Below, one piece after another: positions 16,723 to 24,475 of a stretch of 40,521 nucleotides of DNA (position 1 is its first letter; the number at the start of each line of letters is the position of its first letter). The translations under genes and the position numbers were made by a program. The notes beneath the pieces are model-generated. The model saw only the letters and a list, made by a program, of their open reading frames with translations. It had not been told where the DNA came from and did no database searches. Origin of the DNA: an uncultured Trichormus sp. (lineage in GTDB: Bacteria > Cyanobacteriota > Cyanobacteriia > Cyanobacteriales > Nostocaceae); contig CAKZGI010000335.1 in NCBI GenBank assembly GCA_936914905.1, positions 1-40,521 on the forward strand, given 5' to 3'.

Positions 16723-17847
16723 ATGATCCATATTTATACGCAAATTGAACAGGGTGAAGCATGGGTACGACGATATCGTCGTAGTTTACCTGTCTTTGCC
16801 TGTGTTTTAGGTTTTACAGAGACTTGTTTAATTCCAGGCATTTCGGCGGCTGGTTTGACTCCAGAGGATAGAAAATATACTGCTTGTGCTGATGCAGAGT
16901 TTTTATATCATGGTGCAGCACATCAGCCTAAATATCCGCTACCACCTTTGACTGCTGGTGCTTCTCCTGTGTTGATTTCTCGTGCTGTGGTGGAAAAACT
17001 AAAAATACCAGTTTATTTATTTAATGCGGGTTTACCCTTAATTCCCTCTGTGCCAATAATTAATGTGGGTGGGGCAATCGCTCGATGTTTAAGTACAGGT
17101 GCAGCTCTGGAAATAGCTACGGTAAAACATTTATTTGAACAAGGTTTACTGTGGGGTTCTCAACTGAGTGCTAATATTTCACACAGCTATTTGATTTTAA
17201 GTGAGTGTGTTGTCGGTGGTACTACAACTGCCTTAGCAATTTTAACTGGTTTAGGTATTGAAGCCGCCGGAAAAGTTAACAGTAGCCATCCTGTTTGTAA
17301 CCATGAGCAAAAGTGGGCTGTGGTGCAAGCTGGGCTAGCAAAAATTCCCACTTCTGTAGATCCTCTTGAACTTGTAGCTGCTGTGGGAGATCCCATGCAG
17401 GTGGTTGTAGCTGGGATGGCGATCACAGCTAGTCTTCATTGTGGGGTTTTATTGGCTGGTGGTACACAAATGCTGGCTGTTTATGCTCTAATCCAAGCGA
17501 TCGCTCAAGCTTACTCTTTATCTTGGCAACCAGAAGCAATAGTCGTTGGTACAACCCGTTGGGTAGCAGAAGACTCAACTGGGGGTACAGTTGACTTATC
17601 CCTCAGTTTAGGCAAAAACAGCTTGAATCCGGGTCAAGAAACTCCTCCCCTCTTAGCTACACAGTTAAGTTTCGCGGATTCTTGTTATCCCCAACTCCAA
17701 GCCTATGAGCAGGGTTTTGTCAAAGAAGGTGTCGGTGCTGGAGCAGCTTGTATAGCCGCCTACATCAGCCAAAATTGGCAGCAAAATGAACTTTTAACAG
17801 CTATTGAAGACCAATTTGAGCAATTAATGAATTCGCTCTCGCATTAA
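16723..17847 (+). CDS. cobT: Nicotinate-nucleotide--dimethylbenzimidazole phosphoribosyltransferase, cyanobacterial type
   Basis: A 374-residue enzyme of the TIGR00303/CobT family. It activates the lower ligand base of cobalamin by transfer of phosphoribose from NaMN; cyanobacteria usually use adenine, giving pseudocobalamin. Conserved elements are GFTETCLIPGISAAGLTPEDRKYTACADAEF (residues 29-59), ECVVGGTTTALAILTGLG, GKVNSSHPVCNHEQKWA and the C-terminal AYEQGFVKEGVGAGAACIAAY with the likely catalytic glutamate. An earlier in-frame ATG at 16684 lies in a low-complexity repeat, so the start is placed at MIHIYTQ (16723), which fits homologues. It overlaps a convergent gene by 24 bp at its 3' end. 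Intact. Confidence 0.9.
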   Translation: MIHIYTQIEQGEAWVRRYRRSLPVFACVLGFTETCLIPGISAAGLTPEDRKYTACADAEFLYHGAAHQPKYPLPPLTAGASPVLISRAVVEKLKIPVYLFNAGLPLIPSVPIINVGGAIARCLSTGAALEIATVKHLFEQGLLWGSQLSANISHSYLILSECVVGGTTTALAILTGLGIEAAGKVNSSHPVCNHEQKWAVVQAGLAKIPTSVDPLELVAAVGDPMQVVVAGMAITASLHCGVLLAGGTQMLAVYALIQAIAQAYSLSWQPEAIVVGTTRWVAEDSTGGTVDLSLSLGKNSLNPGQETPPLLATQLSFADSCYPQLQAYEQGFVKEGVGAGAACIAAYISQNWQQNELLTAIEDQFEQLMNSLSH

Positions 17848-18198
17848 TTGTTCTTCTAAAGCTGCAATCCGATTATATGCCGCTGTTAATTGTGCTGTCA
17901 GTCGATGAATTTGAATTTCTGGCGTTATTTGCTTATCTCCAGCTTGGGGATTCATCTCTGGATAAATCCCGTCTATTAACACATCCTTATGCTCTAAATC
18001 AGAAGTTAAATTGTTCCATGCTTTTAACTGGTAATGTTCAACTTGATGATTTTCTAGATAATTATTTTTTGGCTGTTTTTGCTCTGAAAAGCAGTCATAT
18101 AGACCCTGAGATAGCTTCCTATTAAGCCTCTCAATCACCTGATACAGAGTATCTACTTTCTCGCTCAAAGTCAGTATCTGTTTTTGTAATGACTCCAT
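17824..18198 (-). CDS. Coiled-coil hypothetical protein
   Basis: A 124-residue protein with two heptad-like helices, at the N terminus (MESLQKQILTLSEKVDTLYQ then IERLNRKL) and C terminus (QIHRLTAQLTAAYNRIAALE), joined by a polar middle. Cytoplasmic by appearance, no catalytic motif. Proteins of similar start (MESLQ.QI..L..QV..L) occur in Nostocales without function. It runs convergent with cobT and shares 24 bp with it, so its stop lies inside the cobT coding sequence. The strand and coiled-coil phasing argue for a real gene. Confidence 0.75.
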   Translation of the reverse strand: MESLQKQILTLSEKVDTLYQVIERLNRKLSQGLYDCFSEQKQPKNNYLENHQVEHYQLKAWNNLTSDLEHKDVLIDGIYPEMNPQAGDKQITPEIQIHRLTAQLTAAYNRIAALEEQLMRERIH

Positions 18199-18596
18199 TT
18201 AATACCTTTATCCCAAAATAGTTTCTCTATGTTATTCAATTTACTGCTCAAGTTAAAAATACTTATGATTTATTTAATGTTTCAAACTTTTCTTAGTTTT
18301 ATGTCAAAAAAATCATTATTTATATATAAAACTCAATAAATAATATACAATATTACTCCGTTTTTTATTGGAAAAGGTTAAGCATTTGGTCTTTTTTGAG
18401 AGAAATTCAAGGAGCAGGATCATGAGGTTGTTTCCTCGATCTGAAGACCCCACACCCAGCCTAAAGAGATAAATTTGAATTTCCTGAATTTGCTATCATC
18501 GGTTTCTAAGGGCAGAATATGTATATTTGTTCAGATATTTAACTCTTGCTACTCCTGTCGTTATAATTCTATTTATACTCACCAAATTAAAGTCCA
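18199..18596. other. Intergenic region, 398 bp
   Basis: Mostly AT-rich sequence between a minus-strand gene and the divergent solute-binding protein gene. It contains one short plus-strand frame at 18422 and presumably the promoters of both flanking genes. No repeat family of this window was found here. Confidence 0.4.
18422..18472 (+). CDS. Possible 16-residue microprotein
   Basis: ATG at 18422, seven bases after an AAGGAGCA site, opens MRLFPRSEDPTPSLKR and stops. Such a good SD is rare in this window and it is placed upstream of the solute-binding protein gene. It may be an upstream leader frame, a remnant, or chance. I do not recognise it. Confidence 0.25.
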   Translation: MRLFPRSEDPTPSLKR

Positions 18597-19748
18597 ATGG
18601 ATCGACGCTATTTTTTGTTAGGTATAAGCGGGTTAGTATTCTCCCAGATACTCATGGGTTGTGGTGGTAAAAACCAGACACATCTAAATGTACAGTTATT
18701 AAAAGGTTCTATACCTGGTCAGGTGGTTAATCAATTTCGTAAAACTCTAGAGTCAGATGCAAATTTAAAGTTTGTCCCTATTAATCAAATTTTAGATTTA
18801 TTTAAGCAGTTACAAATATGGCAAAAACCAGAAACTAAAGATCAACAGGGATGGAAAAATTATATTCGCTTGATACAAAGTCAAAAACAATCTAAAGCTG
18901 ATTTAGTGACATTGGGAGATTTTTGGCTAAAAGCAGCAATTGAACAGAAACTGATTCAACCACTAGAAACAGAAAAAATTAAACAATGGTCAAGTTTAAA
19001 TCCTAGGTGGCAGCAATTAGTAAGACGCGATGATCAGGGAAATATAGATCCACAAGGAAACATTTGGGCTGCACCTTATCACTGGGGTAATACAGTAATT
19101 ATTTATAATGGGGAAAAATTTCAAAAATTTGATTGGCAACCAAAAGACTGGAGCGATTTATGGCGGAGTGAATTGCGATCACGTATTTCTTTACTTAATC
19201 ATCCCAGAGAAGTTATTGGTTTGGTTTTAAAAAAACTAGGAGAATCCTACAATACGGAAAATATTACTCAAATCCCCGACTTAAAAGCAGAATTACTGGC
19301 ACTACACCAACAAGTAAAATTTTATGATTCTACTACCTATCTAGAACCACTACTCACCGGAGATACTTGGTTAGCTGTGGGTTGGTCAAATGACGTTATG
19401 CCTATACTCAGTCGTTATCCAAAACTTACCGCAGTCATTCCCGAATCAGGAACTGCAATGTGGGCAGATTTATGGGTAAGTCCGGCTGAAGTTGAGCAAA
19501 ACACCTTAGCATCTGATTGGATTAATTTTTGTTGGCAACCAAATATAGCCAAACAAATTGCCATACTAACTAAAAATAATTCGCCTGTAACAAATATTGT
19601 AGCCTCTGATCTTCAGAAACCATTACAAAACCTGTTACTAAATAATCAGGAATTTTTTGATAAAAGTGAATTCTTACTCCCCTTACCAGCATCAGTCAAT
19701 AAGGGTTACAAGTATTTATTTAACAAAATAAAAAATTCCGAACAATGA
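18597..19748 (+). CDS. Extracellular solute-binding lipoprotein (PotD-like)
   Basis: A 383-residue periplasmic binding protein. The N terminus MDRRYFLLGISGLVFSQILMGCGG has a basic start, hydrophobic core and a lipobox (LMGC, Cys at about 22), so it is likely a lipoprotein; MDRRYFLLG also resembles a twin-arginine export signal. The rest follows family-1 solute-binding proteins of the PotD kind: DLVTLGDFWLKAAIEQKLIQPL, NIWAAPYHWGNTVIIYN, WLAVGWSND and PESGTAMWADLWVSP. The usual substrates are polyamines, iron or related small cations, but the binding residues here cannot be assigned. No permease or ATPase is adjacent. ATG 18597 is the first base of the signal peptide. Intact. Confidence 0.85.
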   Translation: MDRRYFLLGISGLVFSQILMGCGGKNQTHLNVQLLKGSIPGQVVNQFRKTLESDANLKFVPINQILDLFKQLQIWQKPETKDQQGWKNYIRLIQSQKQSKADLVTLGDFWLKAAIEQKLIQPLETEKIKQWSSLNPRWQQLVRRDDQGNIDPQGNIWAAPYHWGNTVIIYNGEKFQKFDWQPKDWSDLWRSELRSRISLLNHPREVIGLVLKKLGESYNTENITQIPDLKAELLALHQQVKFYDSTTYLEPLLTGDTWLAVGWSNDVMPILSRYPKLTAVIPESGTAMWADLWVSPAEVEQNTLASDWINFCWQPNIAKQIAILTKNNSPVTNIVASDLQKPLQNLLLNNQEFFDKSEFLLPLPASVNKGYKYLFNKIKNSEQ

Positions 19749-19819
19749 GGAAAATAAACTTGTTTATAGTACACCACAGCGTCAAAATATCAACTATTTA
19801 AAACATACGAAAAGCCTAC

Positions 19820-19912
19820 TCCATCAGCTTCTTTCCCCCTCTTCTGATAATTAACCAATTCCTAAAACATTCTGACTTCTGACTCGTGACTTCTGACTCG
19901 TGACTCCTGACG
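19820..19912 (-). repeat. Repeat family 3, copy d (degenerate)
   Basis: Reverse-oriented copy: GATAATTAACCAATT then AACATTCTGACTTCTGACTC. A 14-bp unit ending GACTCGTGAC occurs twice in a row near its end. Inverted ends are not preserved. Confidence 0.65.
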
Positions 19913-19920
19913 ATTAAATT

Positions 19921-20466
19921 TTAATTTCTAGTCGGTTGTAAATTTTGAAGAAGCCCTAACTTACTCTGAACACTCATCTCGATCTTGCATGAAGATGGAC
20001 TGATACTCAAATTACAAGTGTAAGCTGCTAAAATATCTCGGTGATAGTTAAAAACTCGGATGTTATAACCAAAATTCTTAGTCATACTACCCAAGCTATT
20101 AACGAAATTGTAACGATCTAAATAGTCTAATAAACTCCAAATTTGTTGATGTACTATCAAATCTACACGGGCTGGTTCTTGTTCAGAAGCTGGGTATGCT
20201 ATCCAATTATCTAGAAGTTTGTTTTCAGAGTTTTCTTTTGCCCACCATAAACTAGGGATAGTTAATCCTGATTGATTAATAATATTAGCTGTAATTACAG
20301 AACCCGTGGGCTTAGTTAATAAATTCAGTTCTAGTGGTGCATCAGAAGGACGGGGTATAATTTCAGCCCGTGAGGGTAGAAGGGGTAACTTAGAAAAAGT
20401 AGTCAGGCTGAAGCTGAATATTAGTAGCAGAGGTTTCTTTTGAGAAACTAAGTTGTATTTACGCAT
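19921..20466 (-). CDS. Exported protein of unknown function
   Basis: A 181-residue protein with a signal-peptide-like N terminus (basic MRKYNLVSQKK then hydrophobic PLLLIFSFSLTTFSKLPLL, cleavage near SRA). The mature part has TVTSVITANIINQSGLTIPSLWWAKE-like features: seen here are SVITANIINQSGLTIPSLWW, VDLIVHQQIWSLLDYLDRY, MTKNFGYNIRVF and two late cysteines (TCNLSISPSSC) that could form a disulphide. Such proteins are conserved in filamentous cyanobacteria with no known role. It is divergent from chlM by 98 bases. Intact in frame; function unknown. Confidence 0.75.
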   Translation of the reverse strand: MRKYNLVSQKKPLLLIFSFSLTTFSKLPLLPSRAEIIPRPSDAPLELNLLTKPTGSVITANIINQSGLTIPSLWWAKENSENKLLDNWIAYPASEQEPARVDLIVHQQIWSLLDYLDRYNFVNSLGSMTKNFGYNIRVFNYHRDILAAYTCNLSISPSSCKIEMSVQSKLGLLQNLQPTRN

Positions 20467-20564
20467 AAGCCAATCTGAAAAAAAAATTGTAACCGTTAAA
20501 AAGCTAACTTCTTGCTTAAAATCATTATAATTTTAAGAATTGTGAATCCTTAACAATCAAGGTT

Positions 20565-21251
20565 ATGAACGCAGCCGACGATAAAACAATAGTACGTGAA
20601 TACTTTAATTCCACAGGTTTCGACCGTTGGAAACGCATCTATGGAGATGGTGAAGTCAACAAAGTCCAGCTAGATATCCGTACTGGACATCAACAAACCG
20701 TGGATACCGTCATCGGCTGGTTAAAAGATGATAACAATTTATCTGAGTTATCAATCTGTGATGCTGGGTGTGGTGTGGGTAGTTTGAGTATTCCCCTAGC
20801 ATCTGAAGGTGCTAAGGTTTACGCTAGTGATATTTCCGCTAAAATGGTTTCAGAAGCTCAAGATAGAAGTGTAAAGCTTTTTTCCAATTCTACAAATCCT
20901 ACTTTTGCAGTACAAGATTTAGAATCTTTGAGTGGTAATTTTCACACTGTTATTTGCCTGGATGTTCTGATTCACTATCCCCAAGACAAAGCAGATGAGA
21001 TGATTTCTCACCTATGTTCTTTGGCACAGTCACGTATTATTCTCAGTTTTGCTCCTAAAACCTGCTTTCTTTGTATCCTCAAGAAAATCGGTAGTTTTTT
21101 CCCAGGACCGAATAAAGCCACCCGTGCCTATTTACACCGTGAAGCTGATGTGGTGAAAATTCTGGAAAAAAATGGCTTTACAGTGCAGCGTCAAGCAATG
21201 ACTCGGACTCGTTTCTATTTTTCTCGATTGTTGGAAGCTAAACGCGCATAG
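20565..21251 (+). CDS. chlM: Magnesium-protoporphyrin IX methyltransferase
   Basis: A 228-residue SAM-dependent methyltransferase that esterifies Mg-protoporphyrin IX, the step after Mg chelatase in chlorophyll synthesis. The SAM-binding motif is ICDAGCGVGSLSIPLA (residues 65-80), followed by VYASDISAKMVSEA. The N terminus VREYFNSTGFDRWKRIYGDG and the C-terminal GPNKATRAYLHREADVVK and MTRTRFYFSRLLEA are specific for ChlM/BchM. A TATAAT-like box lies about 35 bases upstream of the ATG. Length is normal and all motifs are present. Confidence 0.95.
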   Translation: MNAADDKTIVREYFNSTGFDRWKRIYGDGEVNKVQLDIRTGHQQTVDTVIGWLKDDNNLSELSICDAGCGVGSLSIPLASEGAKVYASDISAKMVSEAQDRSVKLFSNSTNPTFAVQDLESLSGNFHTVICLDVLIHYPQDKADEMISHLCSLAQSRIILSFAPKTCFLCILKKIGSFFPGPNKATRAYLHREADVVKILEKNGFTVQRQAMTRTRFYFSRLLEAKRA

Positions 21252-21397
21252 TTTAACAATCGCAACGAAATCAATAAACTTTTTTCACAAGTAGGGAACG
21301 GGGAAATCCTTTTCCCTGCTGGCTGATAATTAATGACTGGAAGCTTGGCACAAGTAAGGTTACAATCGCAAGCAAAGTCTAACTTTGAAGTAAAACT

Positions 21398-21910
21398 ATG
21401 AAGACGGCGGAAAAATTGGCTGCTGGTTGGCTGCTTACACTCGGATTCATGTTTTTAACAACTACAGTATCAGCTGTAATTATAAAAAATACTACTCTCA
21501 ACCCGATCTTACCAGGTATACCGGATGAATCATTAGCAAAAGATTTTGTCAATCAAGAGGCGCTATATCAACTTGATAATACTGCTGCTCAAGGTATAAT
21601 GTTTGGCTTTCCTACGGCGCTATTGGGGGCGTGGTTAGCATTAGGCTTGTATAAGCAAAACCGACAAAATACAAAGGCGTTGACAGAACAAAAAAATGAA
21701 TATTTGCAATCACAAGAGCAAGCAAAGCTATCACAATTTTATCAGATGTTACAAGAAAATGATGGCAGAATCACATTGTTAGGTTTTGCCATGCAGTCAC
21801 AGTTAACAGCAACGGAAGCCAAACAATATTTAGATGAGAAAGCTAAAGAATTTAATGCAAATTTTCAAGTTAGTGAGGAAGGAGGCGTATCATATCACTT
21901 TGATATTTAG
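21398..21910 (+). CDS. Membrane-anchored hypothetical protein
   Basis: A 170-residue protein with two hydrophobic segments (residues 8-30 and about 67-84), a periplasmic or lumenal loop between (NPILPGIPDESLAKDFVNQEAL) and a polar, coiled C-terminal half (EQKNEYLQSQEQAKLSQFYQMLQ). The last 60 residues contain LLGFAMQSQLTATEAKQYL, resembling a small soluble domain. The family appears in Nostocales without known function. It sits 30 bases ahead of the DUF423 gene and may form an operon with it. Intact. Confidence 0.75.
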   Translation: MKTAEKLAAGWLLTLGFMFLTTTVSAVIIKNTTLNPILPGIPDESLAKDFVNQEALYQLDNTAAQGIMFGFPTALLGAWLALGLYKQNRQNTKALTEQKNEYLQSQEQAKLSQFYQMLQENDGRITLLGFAMQSQLTATEAKQYLDEKAKEFNANFQVSEEGGVSYHFDI

Positions 21911-21940
21911 TCTCACTCTGCTAATTTACAGCTAGGTCTA

Positions 21941-22321
21941 ATGACGCAGATTTTTTTCACTATAGCTGCTATTTTTGGCGGTTTTTCTGTTGCTGCTGGT
22001 GCTTTTGGCGCTCATGCTTTGCGAGAAAAAGTCAGTGAACGAATGCTAGAAATTTTTGATACTGGCGCTCGTTACCAAATGTACCATGCTCTAGCACTTT
22101 TGTTAGTAGCAATCCTCATCAGTCGTCTAGAAACTCCACCCACTACGCTTTTTATTAGTGGCTGGTTATTTATCATTGGTGTGACGATTTTTTCAGGTAG
22201 CTTGTATCTTCTCAGCTTAACTGGTATAAAGTCCTTGGGAGCTATCGCACCCTTGGGAGGATTATCACTCATGGCTGGTTGGGCTGCTTTAGCTGTCACT
22301 GCTGCAACTATCAAGTTTTGA
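21941..22321 (+). CDS. DUF423 membrane protein (YgdD-like)
   Basis: A 126-residue four-span inner-membrane protein. The motif AAIFGGFSVAAGAFGAHAL near the N terminus and YQMYHALALLLVA, SGWLFIIGVTIFSGSLYLL and APLGGLSLMAGWAAL are the DUF423 signature. Bacterial members are small, highly conserved and of unknown function. It follows the preceding gene by 30 bases and is followed by a terminator-like hairpin. Confidence 0.9.
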   Translation: MTQIFFTIAAIFGGFSVAAGAFGAHALREKVSERMLEIFDTGARYQMYHALALLLVAILISRLETPPTTLFISGWLFIIGVTIFSGSLYLLSLTGIKSLGAIAPLGGLSLMAGWAALAVTAATIKF

Positions 22322-22335
22322 TATATAAACAAGAT

Positions 22336-22360
22336 CCCCGACTTCTTGAAGAAATCGGGG
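22336..22360 (+). terminator. Terminator-like hairpin after the DUF423 gene
   Basis: CCCCGACTTC and GAAATCGGGG form a stem with one mismatch, followed by a weak T-containing tail (GTTTCG). It is 15 bases past the stop codon. Sequences of this type are also dispersed repeats in cyanobacteria, so function as a terminator is not certain. Confidence 0.55.
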
Positions 22361-22444
22361 GTTTCGACATTTATCAAGAAAACAAACTTTGAGCCTGACA
22401 ATATATTTGTTGTGGTGGTTAATCAAAATATTTAAACAAAGATT

Positions 22445-22547
22445 GTAAGAATTCAGGAGTGAGGAGTCAGAATGGTTGAGAAATTGGTTAATTATCAAAT
22501 AGGTATTTTTGGTGTTAGCCTGAAAAAGCTGATGGCTGAATGCTTAC
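22445..22547 (+). mobile_element. Repeat family 3, copy b (MITE-like)
   Basis: 103 bases, starting GTAAGAATTCAG and ending CTGAATGCTTAC; these 12-base ends are inverted repeats with one mismatch. The core has GAGAAATTGGTTAATTATCA as in the other copies. Best-preserved copy in the window. It creates a spurious plus-strand open frame. Confidence 0.7.
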
Positions 22548-22668
22548 GTTTTCTCTGCAATTTCAATAAATTTTTTGCTTTGTTCAATCATCATTCTCAC
22601 ATCTTCCTTACTCACCCGAACGGTATCATCAATACTCTAATCTCCTTGTGTTCTTTTATCTTGAGCAT
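22544..22668 (-). pseudogene. Small gene remnant
   Basis: An ATG at 22668 reads MLKIKEHKEIR, and after a one- or two-base slip continues SIDDTVRVSKEDVRMMIEQS then KKFIEIAEKT to a TAA at 22544. It looks like one 41-residue protein, possibly related to antitoxin-sized proteins, but I do not recognise it. Its stop falls within the end of a family-3 repeat, which may have cut the gene off. Confidence 0.35.
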
Positions 22669-22898
22669 CTATTCAGATAATGGTGAAATTCAAGTGGAAC
22701 AATTCCCTATTTAGTAACTAAATGATAAACTATGCGCTGGATAATCGGTTGAGAATATTTGTTTATCAACCCACAAAAAGAAACATCATGATAGAAAATC
22801 TTAGTTTAAAATTGAAATTTATCTCGACTGTAGATAATTTCTAGATGATGTTCCTGAATTGTCAAACTATCAATTTTTATGCCCGAAATTTCCATCCT

Positions 22899-23393
22899 TT
22901 ACCATCCCCATGTACCTGGTTCGCCTTTAATGGGTCCCACAATATCCCCAGTGAGCCAGCCGCCATAAAATTCACCAGATTGGGGTTTTACTAGCTCATC
23001 ATTAACATAACAAGCGTCCATTAAAGCCGCAAGAAATCCATAGTATTCTTGAATGGGGACAAAATTTGGAGTTGGATCAAAATATCTCCAAGCAGCATAT
23101 TTAAGATGCTTATCACCTATACTAATGTCATAAGATTGATATGCTCCTTTTCATTCACACAAATTTTTCTTGGGTGTGGCGATTAAATGTTCTAGTTTAA
23201 TGTCTTATGGGGGGAAGTAATAGGTAGGAGGATGACTAGTTTCTAAAACTCTTTTTCCTCTGTTGGTTTCGGCTAAAACAATGCCATTGCAAATTACTTT
23301 GACATGTTTGTCGGTATCTTGTAAAATAGCAGGACAGGGGTAGTCCCAAACGGATTTTTGACCTGCTTGTAGTGGAATTGGATTTGGTCTCAT
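22899..23393 (-). pseudogene. DUF427 protein, two nonsense mutations
   Basis: The frame is 165 codons long with no shift and ends ..GEPGTWGW at a TAA. It starts MRPNPIPLQAGQKSVWDYPC with the DUF427 motifs ICNGIVLAETNRGKRVLETS and, after the stops, LIATPKKNLCE, YFDPTPNF and YYGFLAALMDACYVN. Two codons are stops, TAA after PPTYYFPP (expected Glu) and TGA after NLCE (expected Trp). DUF427 is a beta-tent fold of unknown activity. Only two point changes separate it from an intact gene, so decay is recent. It follows a decayed radical-SAM gene in the same direction. Confidence 0.85.
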
Positions 23394-23438
23394 TATGATT
23401 TATTTCCTGAATTGATGGAAATTTTTCTAATTATTTAA

Positions 23439-24319
23439 TTAACCACCAGCGGACATTCTTGTGAGTCCTCCATGATAGTTAATCAATTTAGATTCGGCTT
23501 CACCAATTTGAGCTAATCGAAATTGCCACTCAGAAGTATCCTCATAGCTGAGATGATGTTTATCACAACTTGGAGTCTAGAAGCCACCAATTTATAGATG
23601 GATTATGTGGCTTTTCTTAGTTCTAAACCATTAGGCCACAAAAGTGGCATTCCCATTTCTCTTGCAGGTTTGGCGATTTCCATAACCTCTTCTCGTCCTC
23701 CTGGAAACAAGACCCGACCGAGAAATTTATCTGAACCCATGACTGTACATTTTGCTCCTGCTTCTTTTTGCAGAGCAATCCATTTGAGCCTAGTTTGGGG
23801 TGACATCCGACGATAGCCAAACGTGTAAGTTGGACTTTGGTAAAAGTCACATTTGCGATCGCAACCAATGTCAGAATACACCAAACCTATAGGTACGAGG
23901 TCTTCAACAAAAGGCTCTTCTGAATATTCTTGTCCTAAACATTGCTTGGGTACTTCTACCGATGGTAAAGCCCACTCATCAGGACTCATAGCTTGTGTCC
24001 GGGTGGGATGATAACTACCATCAGCTAAAATTACTCCTGTGAGTTTTTCCCGTGGAGTTTTAGCGAGTACATAGTCAAAAATTGGCCAGTTAGCTGCACC
24101 AGATTTGTCAATTACTATAGCTGTTGCACCTGCATCCAGATAGTAAAGAGGTTCAGCGATCACATCAGAACCTCCTACTACAACTGGTTTTCCTTGACTG
24201 GCAAAATCTGGGATGGCCATACAGGTTACTTGACGCTCTATACAGGTTAATTGACGCTCTTGAGTATAATTAACAGTCACCCCCCAAGCATCATAAGCTT
24301 GAGGATCTATATCAACAAT
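23439..24319 (-). pseudogene. B12-binding/radical-SAM protein, truncated and frameshifted
   Basis: The readable part begins IVDIDPQAYDAWG near 24319, without the N-terminal start of the cobalamin-binding domain. It continues with GKPVVVGGSDVIAEPLYYLD, the radical-SAM segment GCDRKCDFYQSPTYTFGYRRM and SPQTRLKWIALQKEAG to about 23603. A frame change follows, after which SYEDTSEWQFRLAQIGEAE and INYHGGLTRMSAGG end at a TAA (23441). The CxxxCxxC iron-sulphur motif has its third Cys replaced by Tyr (CDRKCDFY). A 21-bp duplication at 24219-24260 adds seven residues. Family membership is sound; substrate unknown. It follows egtD in the same direction. Confidence 0.8.
24219..24260. repeat. 21-bp tandem duplication in the radical-SAM remnant
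   Basis: ATACAGGTTACTTGACGCTCT is followed directly by a copy with one change. It duplicates the residues around TCxERQ in frame. Confidence 0.85.
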
Positions 24320-24389
24320 CCTCTAAGACTAGTTCGGAATTTTGAGTTACATTCAGCAAAATAATCTTGTGTTAGATATTTACTGGTGT

Positions 24390-24418
24390 TGATTTTATTT
24401 TATTGGAAAATAAAATCA
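24390..24418 (-). terminator. Hairpin downstream of the egtB-egtD operon
   Basis: TGATTTTATTTT and AAAATAAAATCA are exact 12-bp arms around a five-base loop. It lies 58 bases past the egtD stop. AT-rich arms without GC make a weak terminator; it could also be a transcript-stabilising hairpin. It separates the intact operon from the decayed genes beyond. Confidence 0.45.
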
Positions 24419-24475
24419 GTATTCAGAAGTCTACAAATATTTTAACTCTTGACTCCTCAATTCTCACATCGAAAT

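Noticed and set aside
22472-22714. Plus-strand 80-codon frame MVEKLVNYQ..
   Set aside because: Its start lies inside repeat family 3 and the rest is antisense to a minus-strand remnant.
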